Below are positions 1-8,912 of a stretch of DNA of 64,000 nt, piece by piece. The stretch comes from an uncultured Acidiferrobacteraceae bacterium (lineage in GTDB: Bacteria; Pseudomonadota; Gammaproteobacteria; Acidiferrobacterales; SZUA-150). Made by a program: the position numbers and the translations under genes. The stretch spans positions 1 to 64,000 of the forward strand of contig CAJVXY010000010.1 of assembly GCA_913009895.1 (NCBI GenBank). The letters run 5' to 3'. Each line of letters opens with the position of its first letter. The first letter of the stretch is position 1. A model generated the notes under the pieces. The model was not told where the DNA came from, searched no databases, and worked only from the letters and a program-made list of their open reading frames with translations.

Positions 1-2374
1 CAACATTGGCGGCATTGGACTTGAGTGCATGCACGGTATCGCAAAAATTCGCGTGGTTATGGTTCTTGCAAGCGGCCTCTATGCTTAAAAGGATATCTTT
101 CCCTTCGGTCGTGTATCCCTGTATCAGCTGCGAGAGTTCATTGGGGTTATGGTAAATACGATCCAGTTCTGCGAGCACGCTGATATCGATAATGACTTCC
201 TGCTCCTGTTTTTTATTTACATCGGCCAATTGCGGATGAATTGGAATCACTTCCACCTGATGCTGGTCCAGTAAATGTTTAATTTCGTCGAGCAAGTGTT
301 GCGATTTGACGGGTTTGGCAAGATACGAATCAGCACCAACATCGGCGCAGGCCTGCTGGGCCTCAAGACTGACATTGGCGGTCAGTATAATTGCCGGCAA
401 AGGCGATCGGGGTCGCATCATTCGATACTGCCGAAGTACAGTCGTGCCATCAAGACCTGGCATATGCATATCGAGTACGGCCAGCCGATAACGTCCGGCA
501 TAAAGTTTATCCAGGGCCTTGTTGCCGGTATCAACGGTATCAACTTCATAACCAGCCTGGCCAAGTATGCGACTGGTGATCATCAAATTTGTGTGGTTGT
601 CATCTGCCACCAGGATTCGTGGCCGTTCAGTTTTACGGTCATCCCAGTACCAGGGCGGAACCGTCACCAGGCTCGGGTCGGCATTATGATCCAGGTTACT
701 GGGTGAGGCATGCAATACAGACTGGACCAGTTCAAGGGCAGGGTTTCTTGACAGTACTGCACTGTATCCCCAGACCCGTAAATTATCAGCACTGGGCGGG
801 TGATCAGCCAGTAAAACCAGTGGCATATTTGCTGCGTTCGATTTCTTGCAAAGATCCGTATAACAATGTTTACCGTGACTATCGATAGCCAGTTCCTGAT
901 CAATTAGCATTGCATGTACAAGTGTGCCCAGCCTGGATGCACGGGCAAGAATATAAATCGCTTCATCTGCAGTTTTGGTTGTCATTAACCTGTTTGGCAA
1001 CATATCCTGCATGAAGGCGATCAGTTTTTCATCAGTCGATAACAGGACCACACGACCATCAGTATGGCGCTGCTGCCCAACCTTGTCTGAATCTTTATAG
1101 TCAAATTCAATATCAAACCAGAACAAACTGCCCTGCCCTTTGATGCTATCAACACCAATTTTACCGCCCATAATTTCAACCAGCTGTTTCGCAATCGTCG
1201 TGCCCAGTCCTGTGCCACCATAACGTCGGGTGGTACTAGTATCTTCCTGGGTAAAACTGTCAAAAATATTAGCCAGTTTACTCTGCTCAATCCCGACGCC
1301 GGTATCGCGGACCTCAAACCGCAGGGTTGTGGTCGTCTCATCTTTATCAATCAGTCTTACATCCAGCCAAACACTGCCGTGTTCAGTAAAGCGCACTGCA
1401 TTGGTTAACAGGTTGAGTAAAATCGCCCGCAAATGGTGGCCGTCACCAACAATCCTGTGGGGTACATCCGGTGCAATACGAACAAGCAGACGCAGATTTT
1501 TTTTGGTCGCAGCCGGCCTGACCATGGACACAGTACTATTAAGTACCGCGTGTAAATCCATTTCGTTACGCTCAAGTACAAGTTTGCCGGATTCCAGCTT
1601 GGAAAAATCCAGTACATTATTAATTTGCACTAATGAAACATTGACTGAGTCTTCAATTACATCAAGCAATGTCCGCTCTTCGGGCATCAACCGCTGGCTT
1701 TCCCGTAATAAATCAGCTGACCCTAAAATACCATTGAGTGGAGTGCGTAACTCGTGACTCATGCGCGCCAGGAACTGGCTCTTGGCGGCACTGGCCTCAT
1801 TAGCCCTTGCAAGTGCAGAATTCAATAAACGCAGCAAGTGACCCGTGTACAACGGTAAAATTACAAGTGAGAAATACACGCCAATAACAAGACTGGTATG
1901 CGTCTGCCAATCCTTACTCAGACCAACAACGAAAGAAAAGCCAATCACGCTCAGTACGGTACTGACAGTTAATGCCGGGATGCCGTAACGAAAGCCGTTG
2001 CCAAGTATTACCCAAAGATAGAGGACAAATAATGAAATGCCATTTTCGCCAGAAGCTACCATGGTGTAACTGATTGCAAACATGTCGGCGATATTGCCAA
2101 GCAGGCGGCGGGTCTCTGGTGAATAATCTTTTTTTGAGATATGCCAGACCAATATCACCGACAAGGCAACATAGGCTACAAGAAAGGAAAACCAGAATGG
2201 AAGACCAGCACTAAAATCAATAGGATACGAACTGACTACCAGGTAAATAAAAACAATGCTACTGACCGCAACCCGTAGTTTTGCCTGGCCATTTTCACGG
2301 GCCAGGATAAGTTTCATATCAACGTGGGTTCGTTTCTCGGGAAAAATCCATTCGTAAAGAGATTCAAGCTTCAT
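1..2374 (-). CDS. RpfC-like hybrid sensor histidine kinase, 3' end cut by window edge
   Basis: Read from the minus strand, ATG at 2374, open to base 1, so at least 791 codons. The N-terminal ~180 residues are hydrophobic with several membrane segments and carry the motif LWVILGNGFRYG, typical of the input domain of RpfC, the DSF quorum-sensing sensor. A HisKA domain follows (FLARMSHELRTPLNG, His ~207), then an HATPase domain (DTGVGIEQSKL, GGTGLG), a degenerate receiver-like stretch, a receiver domain with the phospho-acceptor in LDMHMPGLDG, and the start of an HPt domain (HALKSNAANVG) at the window edge. This is a full phosphorelay protein. No rpfF or rpfG is visible, so DSF sensing is inference; csrA lies just upstream. 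Confidence 0.9.
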   Translation of the reverse strand, partial: MKLESLYEWIFPEKRTHVDMKLILARENGQAKLRVAVSSIVFIYLVVSSYPIDFSAGLPFWFSFLVAYVALSVILVWHISKKDYSPETRRLLGNIADMFAISYTMVASGENGISLFVLYLWVILGNGFRYGIPALTVSTVLSVIGFSFVVGLSKDWQTHTSLVIGVYFSLVILPLYTGHLLRLLNSALARANEASAAKSQFLARMSHELRTPLNGILGSADLLRESQRLMPEERTLLDVIEDSVNVSLVQINNVLDFSKLESGKLVLERNEMDLHAVLNSTVSMVRPAATKKNLRLLVRIAPDVPHRIVGDGHHLRAILLNLLTNAVRFTEHGSVWLDVRLIDKDETTTTLRFEVRDTGVGIEQSKLANIFDSFTQEDTSTTRRYGGTGLGTTIAKQLVEIMGGKIGVDSIKGQGSLFWFDIEFDYKDSDKVGQQRHTDGRVVLLSTDEKLIAFMQDMLPNRLMTTKTADEAIYILARASRLGTLVHAMLIDQELAIDSHGKHCYTDLCKKSNAANMPLVLLADHPPSADNLRVWGYSAVLSRNPALELVQSVLHASPSNLDHNADPSLVTVPPWYWDDRKTERPRILVADDNHTNLMITSRILGQAGYEVDTVDTGNKALDKLYAGRYRLAVLDMHMPGLDGTTVLRQYRMMRPRSPLPAIILTANVSLEAQQACADVGADSYLAKPVKSQHLLDEIKHLLDQHQVEVIPIHPQLADVNKKQEQEVIIDISVLAELDRIYHNPNELSQLIQGYTTEGKDILLSIEAACKNHNHANFCDTVHALKSNAANV

Positions 2375-2495
2375 CCAGATAGTCCCCGGATTATCTTAAG
2401 GTCGCTAAACGCAGGAGAGGTGATAACCATCTCGGTAAGCTGAAAAAAACTGGCGGCAGTGATTGCTACATCACTATCGACAGAGATTCGCGGCC

Positions 2496-2696
2496 TTATT
2501 GAGATTTATCGGCAATTTTGGCGGCCACAGATTTTTCGGCCTGGACTTTGTTAAATATCTCTTCCCGGTGTACTGCCACATCAGATGGCGCCTTGATGCC
2601 AAGCCTGATCTGGTTACCGGTGACATTTAGCACCTTGACGGTGACGTCATTACCAATGGTAATTGTTTCCCCAACTCGACGCGTAAGTATCAGCAT
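2496..2696 (-). CDS. csrA: Carbon storage regulator CsrA
   Basis: A small RNA-binding protein that binds GGA motifs in mRNA leaders and controls translation of carbon-storage, motility and biofilm genes. The sequence [18 protein letters not shown] and the later [15 protein letters not shown] match the CsrA family closely along the whole length. The ATG at 2696 is chosen over the one two codons upstream because AAGGAG lies 7 bases before it but only 1 base before the other. This gives 66 residues; E. coli CsrA has 61. The SD itself contains GGA, so autoregulation is plausible. A six-codon mini-ORF (MTINNP, 2728 to 2708) ends on this SD. Confidence 0.96.
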   Translation of the reverse strand: MLILTRRVGETITIGNDVTVKVLNVTGNQIRLGIKAPSDVAVHREEIFNKVQAEKSVAAKIADKSQ

Positions 2697-3086
2697 GCTC
2701 ATTCTCCTTAGGGGTTGTTGATAGTCATTAGCGTTCCCTCTTTAGTAGGCAGACCTGTAACAAGGTTTTGTAATAACCACTGCACTACTCACATAATGAT
2801 AGTCTAATATCAGTTAATTATCAGCTATATTAACATCTTACTGGGTTATTTTTGGGGGTAAAAGGGGCAAATATTGTATTTTTTATCATCTTGAGGCCCA
2901 TTTTCAGCACTTATGGTCCAGGGTGAATTCCCTTTTTTTGATATAAATCATCAAATATACGTGATTGTAGGCAAAAAACGGTCCTTTGACCCACTATTTA
3001 GACCTTGTTGAATTTGTGACATTAGAATATTTGCTGGAAATAATTTTACTTAACGAATGATTGATAGCAAAAATCTATACGTCAGT
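2697..3086. other. AT-rich intergenic region upstream of csrA
   Basis: No credible gene was seen. The stretch is AT-rich, holds the csrA leader with the mini-ORF described under csrA, and separates csrA from the secreted-protein gene that is transcribed toward it. No clear terminator with a T-run was recognised. Confidence 0.5.
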
Positions 3087-3593
3087 TTATTCCCAGGATA
3101 CGCCACCTTCCTTATTTCCTTTCATTTTTACAGTTGTGCCGTCAACTGAATGTTTCAATAAGAGGTAAAAGCTGGAACTTGTTTTCCAGTAGTTCTGGAT
3201 TACCCAAAGCTTGCTAGATGCCCCCTGCATCAATAACACACTCTGGAGTTCACTTTTTAGCCATGATTTATCGGGCCAATTACCCTTTTCATTGAAATAC
3301 ATCTTCAGGGCCACACGTAGTGCTGTCAGTTTGCTGAGATCGTTTTGCTGGCTTGAATTTGCCAAACCAGGCCGCTGATCAGCACCTGGTCCGCTGGCGT
3401 CCGCCAGATTCTCGTAGGTAATTCGCGTATCCCGAAATATATTGCTTGCCTTAAAGTTAAGGGTTTTCTCGTGACCATCTTTTGCAGCCAAAACCGTTAG
3501 TCCTGCCAATGCTTTGTTATGGCCAATCTCATACTCATAAGCAGATGTGTTAAAACTGAATATCGACAGTAGAACCAGTAACGAATAACGCAT
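3087..3593 (-). CDS. Secreted protein of unknown function
   Basis: The start is set at the ATG at 3593 because AAAGGA precedes it by about 9 bases and the next residues (MRYSLLVLLSIFSFNTSA) form a short Sec signal peptide; an upstream in-frame start at 3653 lacks this. The product has 168 residues and the mature part begins near YEYEIG. No family is recognised. The stretch LRVALKMYFNEKGNWPDKS loosely recalls the segment after the N-terminal helix of pilin-like proteins, but the pilin N-terminus is absent, so this is not proposed as a function. The gene is divergent from the response-regulator gene, and the putative operator at 3732-3748 lies between them, so it may belong to the same regulon. 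Confidence 0.65.
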   Translation of the reverse strand: MRYSLLVLLSIFSFNTSAYEYEIGHNKALAGLTVLAAKDGHEKTLNFKASNIFRDTRITYENLADASGPGADQRPGLANSSQQNDLSKLTALRVALKMYFNEKGNWPDKSWLKSELQSVLLMQGASSKLWVIQNYWKTSSSFYLLLKHSVDGTTVKMKGNKEGGVSWE

Positions 3594-3731
3594 AATTATT
3601 TTTCCTTTGCCCAAGTAAATATCATGCCAATCTGAAAGTAAATATTTATCCAAAAAAAGCCATAACTCAAGATTATTAGGTTATTGAACCAATATCCCGG
3701 GATTGGGTCATCATATAAAGAGGTATTTATC

Positions 3732-3748
3732 GTGATACTTTTGTGAAA
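3732..3748 (+). promoter_or_regulatory. Putative response-regulator operator upstream of the two-component genes
   Basis: GTGATACTTTTGTGAAA contains two GTGA half-sites 11 bases apart, the spacing expected for tandem binding of OmpR/PhoB-type regulators. The same box with one mismatch occurs at 6185-6201 before the spondin-domain gene. It sits about 41 bases before the response-regulator start and also upstream of the divergent secreted-protein gene. Binding is inferred. Confidence 0.6.
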
Positions 3749-3789
3749 TATAAACCTTAATCTGGACGCCAACCCGGGGATACCACACC

Positions 3790-4497
3790 TTGAAAAAAAT
3801 TCTGATTATTGAAGACAATCTTGACATGGCAAAATTACTTGAACTGCATCTGAGTGATGCGGGTTTTGGTATCTCGCTTGTCCATGATGGTCTCTCTGGT
3901 TTCAGGCTCGCGTCCGAAGATAAGCATGGATTAATCATTCTCGATATCATGTTACCTGAGATGGACGGCCTGGAGGTTTGCCAACAATTGCGTGGCCGCA
4001 ATATCACCACCCCAATCCTGATGTTGACAGCCAAGGGCACAGAAATTGATCGGGTCCTGGGTCTGGAAATCGGTGCCGATGATTATTTAACCAAACCGTT
4101 CAGTGTGCGGGAAATGATAGCCCGCGTAAAAGCACTCATGCGACGAAGCCAATACGCGACTACCGTCAACACTGATTCTAAAAAACAAACAATTGAATCA
4201 GGAAATATCAAGCTAAACTCAAAAAAACGAGAAGTCCTGGTTAACAACAAATCTATTGACCTCACTGCCAAAGAATTTGATTTACTCTGGCATTTTAGCA
4301 ACCACCCGGGGCAGGTATTTTCACGCAGTCAATTGCTTGATCAAATTTGGGGTTATGGTCACGATGGTTACGAACATACGGTAAACTCGCATATCAATCG
4401 ATTGCGTTCAAAAATAGAAATTGACCCGGCCAAACCTGATCACATCCTGACTGTCTGGGGTGTAGGCTATAAATATACCGATCAACCAGCAATATAA
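3790..4497 (+). CDS. OmpR/PhoB-family DNA-binding response regulator
   Basis: The receiver domain (residues 1-115) has the acidic pair in IIEDN, the phospho-acceptor Asp52 in LDIMLPEMDG and the conserved Lys in YLTKPF. A C-terminal winged helix (about 135-232) ends in the typical ILTVWGVGYKY. The length of 235 residues is normal for the family. Translation appears to start at a TTG codon, since no ATG fits the conserved KKILIIEDN start. The partner kinase starts three bases after the stop, so the two are co-transcribed. The putative operator at 3732-3748 suggests autoregulation. Confidence 0.93.
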   Translation: MKKILIIEDNLDMAKLLELHLSDAGFGISLVHDGLSGFRLASEDKHGLIILDIMLPEMDGLEVCQQLRGRNITTPILMLTAKGTEIDRVLGLEIGADDYLTKPFSVREMIARVKALMRRSQYATTVNTDSKKQTIESGNIKLNSKKREVLVNNKSIDLTAKEFDLLWHFSNHPGQVFSRSQLLDQIWGYGHDGYEHTVNSHINRLRSKIEIDPAKPDHILTVWGVGYKYTDQPAI

Positions 4498-4500
4498 AAA

Positions 4501-5970
4501 ATGTTTCATACGTTATTTAGCAAACTTGCAGTCACGTTATTTGTACTACTGCTACTGATCGGCATTCTCTGGATTCAGGGAATGCGCCATAGCGCACAAC
4601 TCCACCAACAGGAAATTACACAAAAATTAAATTACGATTTGGCTATGCATATTGTCGCTGGTGAGCCACTGCTAAAGAATAAAAAAATAAATAAAACATC
4701 CCTTGATCATCTTTTTAAAATGTTAATGGTGATAAACCCACGAGTAGAATTGTACTTGCTTAACACGGAAGGAAAAATACTTAGCTATTATGCGCCGGAT
4801 AAAAAAATAATTAAATCATACATCAGTTTGAAGCCTATCAAAGACTTTGTAGCTGGCAATGCCACCTACCCTCTTACCGGCGACGATCCGAAACATGAAA
4901 ATAAACAAAATATTTTTTCGGCATCTGTCATAGAACAAAATGGCAAACTACAGGGCTATCTTTACGCTATCCTGGCCAGTGAACGTTATGAGAACCTGGC
5001 AGAAATGCTGGACAACAGTTTTATCCTGAGGAATAGCGCCTACGGCATTATTAGTAGCCTGGTGCTGTTAATGCTGTTTGGTTTAGGTGTATTTACACTG
5101 CTTACAAGACGAATAAAAATACTGGCTTCACTGTTACAGCAGTTTTCAAAAAAACAGGGGCAAACTTCAAGATACGTGCCCTCCGCCAGATCAAGAGATG
5201 AAATCGATCAACTGGGTCTTCATTTTAATGACATGGCTGATCGCATTGAACAACAATTACAGGAGTTGACTCAAAACGATCAAAAAAGAAGAGAACTGGT
5301 TGCCAATGTTTCTCATGACCTACGCACCCCCCTGGCGACCATGCAGGGTTATCTTGAAACACTCAAACTAAAACAAAATTCATTGAATGACAATGAACGA
5401 GCCGAGTACCTGGACATCGCTATCGGTCACAGCCAGAGACTGGGGCAACTGGTGAACGAGTTATTTGAGCTGGCGAAGCTCGATTCTATTGATACCGTTT
5501 TGTATAGTGAACCTTTTTCGCTAACTGAACTCATGCAGGATATAACACAGCAATTCTCACTACGAGCAAAAGACAAAAATATCACACTCCAAACGGATTT
5601 TAAGAATCGCTCGGCCTGGGTACGTGGTGATATCGCCATGATCCACCGGGTACTGGAAAATCTACTGGAAAATGCGCTCAGACATACACCTGAAAATGGC
5701 GCGATTACACTTTCGTTCAGCCCAAATGGAAACCAGGCGCTCATTAAGGTAGCTGATACCGGTGCGGGCATACCAGAATCAGATATACCACACGTATTTG
5801 ATCGCTTGTACCAGGTTGAAAAAAGCCGTTCAATCCAGGGAAACTCGGGTCTTGGCCTGGCAATTGTTAAGCGAATTATTGAATTACATGGTGGCGCCAT
5901 CAAAATTGAAAGCAAAAAACACAAAGGCACTACGTTTAGTTTCGAAATGCCATTACACAGCCCCGCATAA
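4501..5970 (+). CDS. Membrane sensor histidine kinase of the two-component pair
   Basis: A 489-residue inner-membrane kinase. A first membrane helix (about 8-27) is followed by a periplasmic sensor region of ~150 residues, a second helix (about 180-201), a HAMP linker, HisKA (ANVSHDLRTPLAT, His272) and HATPase_c (N-box NLLENALRHTP; DTGAGIPESD; GNSGLGLAI). All catalytic motifs are intact, so it should be an active kinase for the regulator encoded directly upstream. The signal is unknown. An inverted-repeat element begins two bases after its stop codon. Confidence 0.93.
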   Translation: MFHTLFSKLAVTLFVLLLLIGILWIQGMRHSAQLHQQEITQKLNYDLAMHIVAGEPLLKNKKINKTSLDHLFKMLMVINPRVELYLLNTEGKILSYYAPDKKIIKSYISLKPIKDFVAGNATYPLTGDDPKHENKQNIFSASVIEQNGKLQGYLYAILASERYENLAEMLDNSFILRNSAYGIISSLVLLMLFGLGVFTLLTRRIKILASLLQQFSKKQGQTSRYVPSARSRDEIDQLGLHFNDMADRIEQQLQELTQNDQKRRELVANVSHDLRTPLATMQGYLETLKLKQNSLNDNERAEYLDIAIGHSQRLGQLVNELFELAKLDSIDTVLYSEPFSLTELMQDITQQFSLRAKDKNITLQTDFKNRSAWVRGDIAMIHRVLENLLENALRHTPENGAITLSFSPNGNQALIKVADTGAGIPESDIPHVFDRLYQVEKSRSIQGNSGLGLAIVKRIIELHGGAIKIESKKHKGTTFSFEMPLHSPA

Positions 5971-5972
5971 CT

Positions 5973-6160
5973 AGTGCCTGACACGAATGGCACTGACTTA
6001 AACCTGCTATCTGGTTTAAACATGATTTTCCGTAGGTTGGACTGAGGAACGAAGTCCAACAGTGGCGCTTTATTTAACACTTGCGTTGGACTTCGTTCCT
6101 CAGTCCAACCTACAAAAACAATTTATTGGGCTTAAGTCAGCGCCATTAGTACCGGTCACT
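5973..6160. mobile_element. Nested inverted-repeat element (MITE-like) with paired REP hairpins
   Basis: The ends, 5973-6001 and 6132-6160, are inverted copies matching at 23 of 29 positions, with an inner core AATGGCRCTGACTTAA nearly identical on both sides. Inside, 6032-6060 and 6085-6113 form a perfect 29-bp inverted repeat, each arm beginning GTAGGTTGGACT and folding on itself. No open reading frame lies inside. No clear target duplication was found, so mobility is inference. It fills most of the gap between the kinase stop and the spondin-gene promoter; the rest of that gap holds the operator at 6185. Confidence 0.6.
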
Positions 6161-6184
6161 GTAAAAATAAAATGTTATAAAAAT

Positions 6185-6201
6185 GTGATACTTTCGTGAA
6201 A
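6185..6201 (+). promoter_or_regulatory. Putative response-regulator operator upstream of the spondin-domain gene
   Basis: GTGATACTTTCGTGAAA matches the box at 3732-3748 at 16 of 17 bases, again with GTGA half-sites 11 bases apart; a third, weaker repeat (TGTAACCG) follows in phase. It lies about 81 bases before the spondin-gene ATG. Two copies in front of two adjacent transcription units make a shared regulator likely. Confidence 0.6.
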
Positions 6202-6282
6202 ATTTTGTAACCGGGTTCTGCAACACTCTCTCCTGATTATGTGTTCCTTGATAATCAATAATCTTATAAACAGGAGAACTAA

Positions 6283-6963
6283 ATGAACTCTATATCAAGC
6301 TTCAAAAAATTAGTCTGTATAACGCTATCAATGTCTGGTCTTTTATTTGTGGGATCAGTGGCAGCAGATGGTAACAATTCATACGATGTAACCATTACCA
6401 ATCTCACGCGTGGTGAAATATTTACGCCCATCCTGGTTGCCTCGACAAATCAGGATTCCAAACTTTTCACATTAGGCTCAGTGGCAAGTAACGAACTTGA
6501 AGTTATTGCCGAAAGTGGTAATCCGGTTCCTTTATCAAATTCACTGATTGCAACAGGCGCAGCCATGGATGTTGTGACCAGTGCAGGCATATTGGCACCG
6601 GGAAAATCAGTGACACTCACCGTCAAAACAAGTCATAAATACCGCCATATAACGGTTGCCTCCATGTTAGTGCCCACCAATGATGCTTTTTTCGCCGTTA
6701 ATGGCGTAGACACACCAAAAGGCCATAAAACATTAACAGTGTATTCTCCTGCGTATGATGCGGGTACAGAAATCAACGATGAACTGTGCGATGCCATACC
6801 TGGCCCACCTTTTATTTGCACAGGTGAAGGTGTATCGGCAGCAAGTGGAGAAGGATACGTGCATATCCATGCGGGCATTCAGGGTGTTGGCGATTTAATT
6901 AAAGCCAACCATGACTGGCGCAACCCGGTTGCCAAAATTACTATTCGCAAGGCAGAAAGATAA
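6283..6963 (+). CDS. Secreted spondin-domain protein
   Basis: 226 residues starting with a Sec signal peptide (KKLVCITLSMSGLLF, cleavage near SVAA). The mature part resembles bacterial spondin_N-domain proteins: YDVTITNLTRGEIFTPILVAS near the start, LAPGKSVTLTV in the middle, and GEGYVHIHAGIQGVGDL with DWRNPVAKITIRK at the end. Two cysteines (about 169 and 179) could form a disulfide after export. AGGAG lies 7 bases before the ATG. The shared operator box suggests control by the upstream two-component system. The function of bacterial spondin-domain proteins is poorly known; adhesion or envelope roles are only suggested by eukaryotic spondins. Confidence 0.85.
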   Translation: MNSISSFKKLVCITLSMSGLLFVGSVAADGNNSYDVTITNLTRGEIFTPILVASTNQDSKLFTLGSVASNELEVIAESGNPVPLSNSLIATGAAMDVVTSAGILAPGKSVTLTVKTSHKYRHITVASMLVPTNDAFFAVNGVDTPKGHKTLTVYSPAYDAGTEINDELCDAIPGPPFICTGEGVSAASGEGYVHIHAGIQGVGDLIKANHDWRNPVAKITIRKAER

Positions 6964-6992
6964 AACGATTAATCATTAACAGCACGAAATTG

Positions 6993-7023
6993 AAAACACC
7001 CCGAATTATTGGGGTGTTTTTTT
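6993..7023 (+). terminator. Rho-independent terminator after the spondin gene
   Basis: The stem AAAACACCCC / GGGGTGTTTT with an 8-base loop is followed by a run of T, 30 bases after the stop codon. Confidence 0.88.
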
Positions 7024-7175
7024 GTTATTTCCATAAAGTAATTGAATGATTCATACTTAATTTTATTGATCTTCGTCAATAAATCCAGTGCTAATCCAGT
7101 ATATCATCGGTCGTTAAATTCACGGCAATATGCATATCGATCCTAAATTTAAAAAGGTCCATAATAAGCCGCAAT

Positions 7176-8654
7176 ATGACACATCGACTATCCGTATCTC
7201 GCGCTGCCAGGCTGGCCGGAGTCAGTCGTGCAGTATTGCAGGCAAAAATCAGCCGCGGTGACTTGTTCACTTTTGAAGGCAAAGTCACACCGAAAGATTT
7301 ATTGCGGGTTTTTCCCGGTCTTGACCTTGCGTCCAACACAGAACTGGATCGGGTAACCAGGATTAAGGAAAATGCTTTTGGAAAGCGTATTCGAGAAAGG
7401 GTCTTGCCAAATCCGGAAGTCTTGATGTCCAGGTTGAGAATTGCGACCCAGGCCCTGGCAATATCAAAAATAAAGCTGGCCCGCATTGATAGAATAATAA
7501 AAAATCTGGAAGTGCTGTATCTTGAAAATTCTAATAAAGCAAATGGTGCCGATGAAAAAATATCCACTAATGCGTTAAAACAAATCAAGGATTTCCTGTT
7601 CGAAGAATTCAACGACACTGGCATAGACAAGGAAACTGCCCCCGTTATGGCGAAAGATGAATTATTGAAGATCATGACGGGCCAGGTCACTTTATCTCCC
7701 GGTGGTAAGGAATTTTTTGTTTCTGGTAATGATTCGATTCTTGAGGCGGCACTGGGCGCTGGAATTAATCTTAACTGGGGTTGCAGCAATGGCAACTGTG
7801 GTCTCTGCAAGGCAAATCTCATCTCAGGAAAAACTGAAAAAATTGCTCACCATGATTTCGCTTTTTCAGATGCTGAAAAAGCCAGTAATACCATATTAAT
7901 GTGCTGCCACACGCCGATCACCAAAATTGAACTTGAAGCAGAAGAGTTGGGCTTGTCCACCATTCCCATGCAAAAAATAAAATGCAAGGTCAAATCAATT
8001 AACCTGCTGGAACCAGACATTCTCGAGCTCATCCTGCAAACACCCAGATCAAAACGCCTGCGATTTTTTGCGGGCCAATCTGTCAGCCTGACCACAGGTA
8101 AAAACTTGCAACGAGACATCCCCATTGCCAGCTGTCCCTGTGATGATAGAAATATCCAGTTTCATATCAGGCAAAATGACAAGGACGGGTTTGCGGGTTA
8201 TATAGGTCATACCCTCAAACCTGGGGACACCATTACGATTGATGGGCCAACCGGGGAGTTCATTTACAATGAAGAACTGACAGGCACCGCGCTGTTTATT
8301 GCCGCCGATACCGGCTTTGCGCCCATACAAGGCCTGATTGAACACACAATGGCCGTAGATAATGCCGCCTCCATTGAACTGCTACGGATACAGGCGTCTT
8401 CACAAAAACCGTACCTGGATAATCGCTGCCGGTCCTGGGCTGATGCGCTGGATGAACTGGCCTATCAGGTTGTCCCTGATCTGGATGCTGCCGATTTTGC
8501 TATCAGGCAATTAATACAGGAGAAACAACCGGCGCAGATTTTTGTTGCCGGGCCGACAGACAGCCTGGAAAAACTCAAAGCTAGTCGATCTTTGTCAAAA
8601 CAGAACACAAAATACCTGGCTGTGGCACCCTCTGGTTACCAGGAAAGCAATTAA
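7176..8654 (+). CDS. HTH - 2Fe-2S ferredoxin - flavin/NAD(P) reductase fusion protein
   Basis: 492 residues with an unusual order. Residues 1-50 (LSVSRAARLAGVSRAVLQAK) look like a MerR/excisionase-type helix-turn-helix. A helical linker (50-165) follows, then a plant-type 2Fe-2S domain with Cys203, Cys208, Cys211 (GCSNGNCGLC) and a distal Cys243/244 (LMCC). From ~264 to the end is a ferredoxin-reductase module: FAD-type barrel with RDIPIAS and a nucleotide-binding domain with IAADTGFAPIQGLIE. The C-terminal two-thirds resembles oxygenase-type or CDP-6-deoxyglucoseen reductases that feed electrons to a partner enzyme. No oxygenase is adjacent. The DNA-binding-like N-terminus raises the possibility of a redox-responsive regulator. 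Start is ATG; no strong SD. Confidence 0.8.
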   Translation: MTHRLSVSRAARLAGVSRAVLQAKISRGDLFTFEGKVTPKDLLRVFPGLDLASNTELDRVTRIKENAFGKRIRERVLPNPEVLMSRLRIATQALAISKIKLARIDRIIKNLEVLYLENSNKANGADEKISTNALKQIKDFLFEEFNDTGIDKETAPVMAKDELLKIMTGQVTLSPGGKEFFVSGNDSILEAALGAGINLNWGCSNGNCGLCKANLISGKTEKIAHHDFAFSDAEKASNTILMCCHTPITKIELEAEELGLSTIPMQKIKCKVKSINLLEPDILELILQTPRSKRLRFFAGQSVSLTTGKNLQRDIPIASCPCDDRNIQFHIRQNDKDGFAGYIGHTLKPGDTITIDGPTGEFIYNEELTGTALFIAADTGFAPIQGLIEHTMAVDNAASIELLRIQASSQKPYLDNRCRSWADALDELAYQVVPDLDAADFAIRQLIQEKQPAQIFVAGPTDSLEKLKASRSLSKQNTKYLAVAPSGYQESN

Positions 8655-8912
8655 CTCCCCCTACGGTATTAATATGACGGCAACTTTCTAATGCCTGTAC
8701 ATCATCAAGCCCGGCATGACCTTCAAGGGCAGTTACCGGTATAACAATCGTGAGTTACGGCGCTTGTCTGATGAAATTGACCGCACCCTACTATTTAGCA
8801 CCTGAAACTGGTAATTCGACGCAGTTAGACTATTCTATATATATGGGTCGGAGAGAAGAAATTTACTAAATCTTCGGCAAAAGATCACAAAAAAAGTTTT
8901 AACCGGAGCAAT

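Noticed and set aside
8716-8805. A short ORF (about 29 codons, product starting MTFKGSYRYNNRELRRLSDE) in the gap after the HTH-ferredoxin-reductase gene
   Set aside because: No ribosome binding site and no recognised family; it could be chance or a fragment, and the composition alone is not enough.
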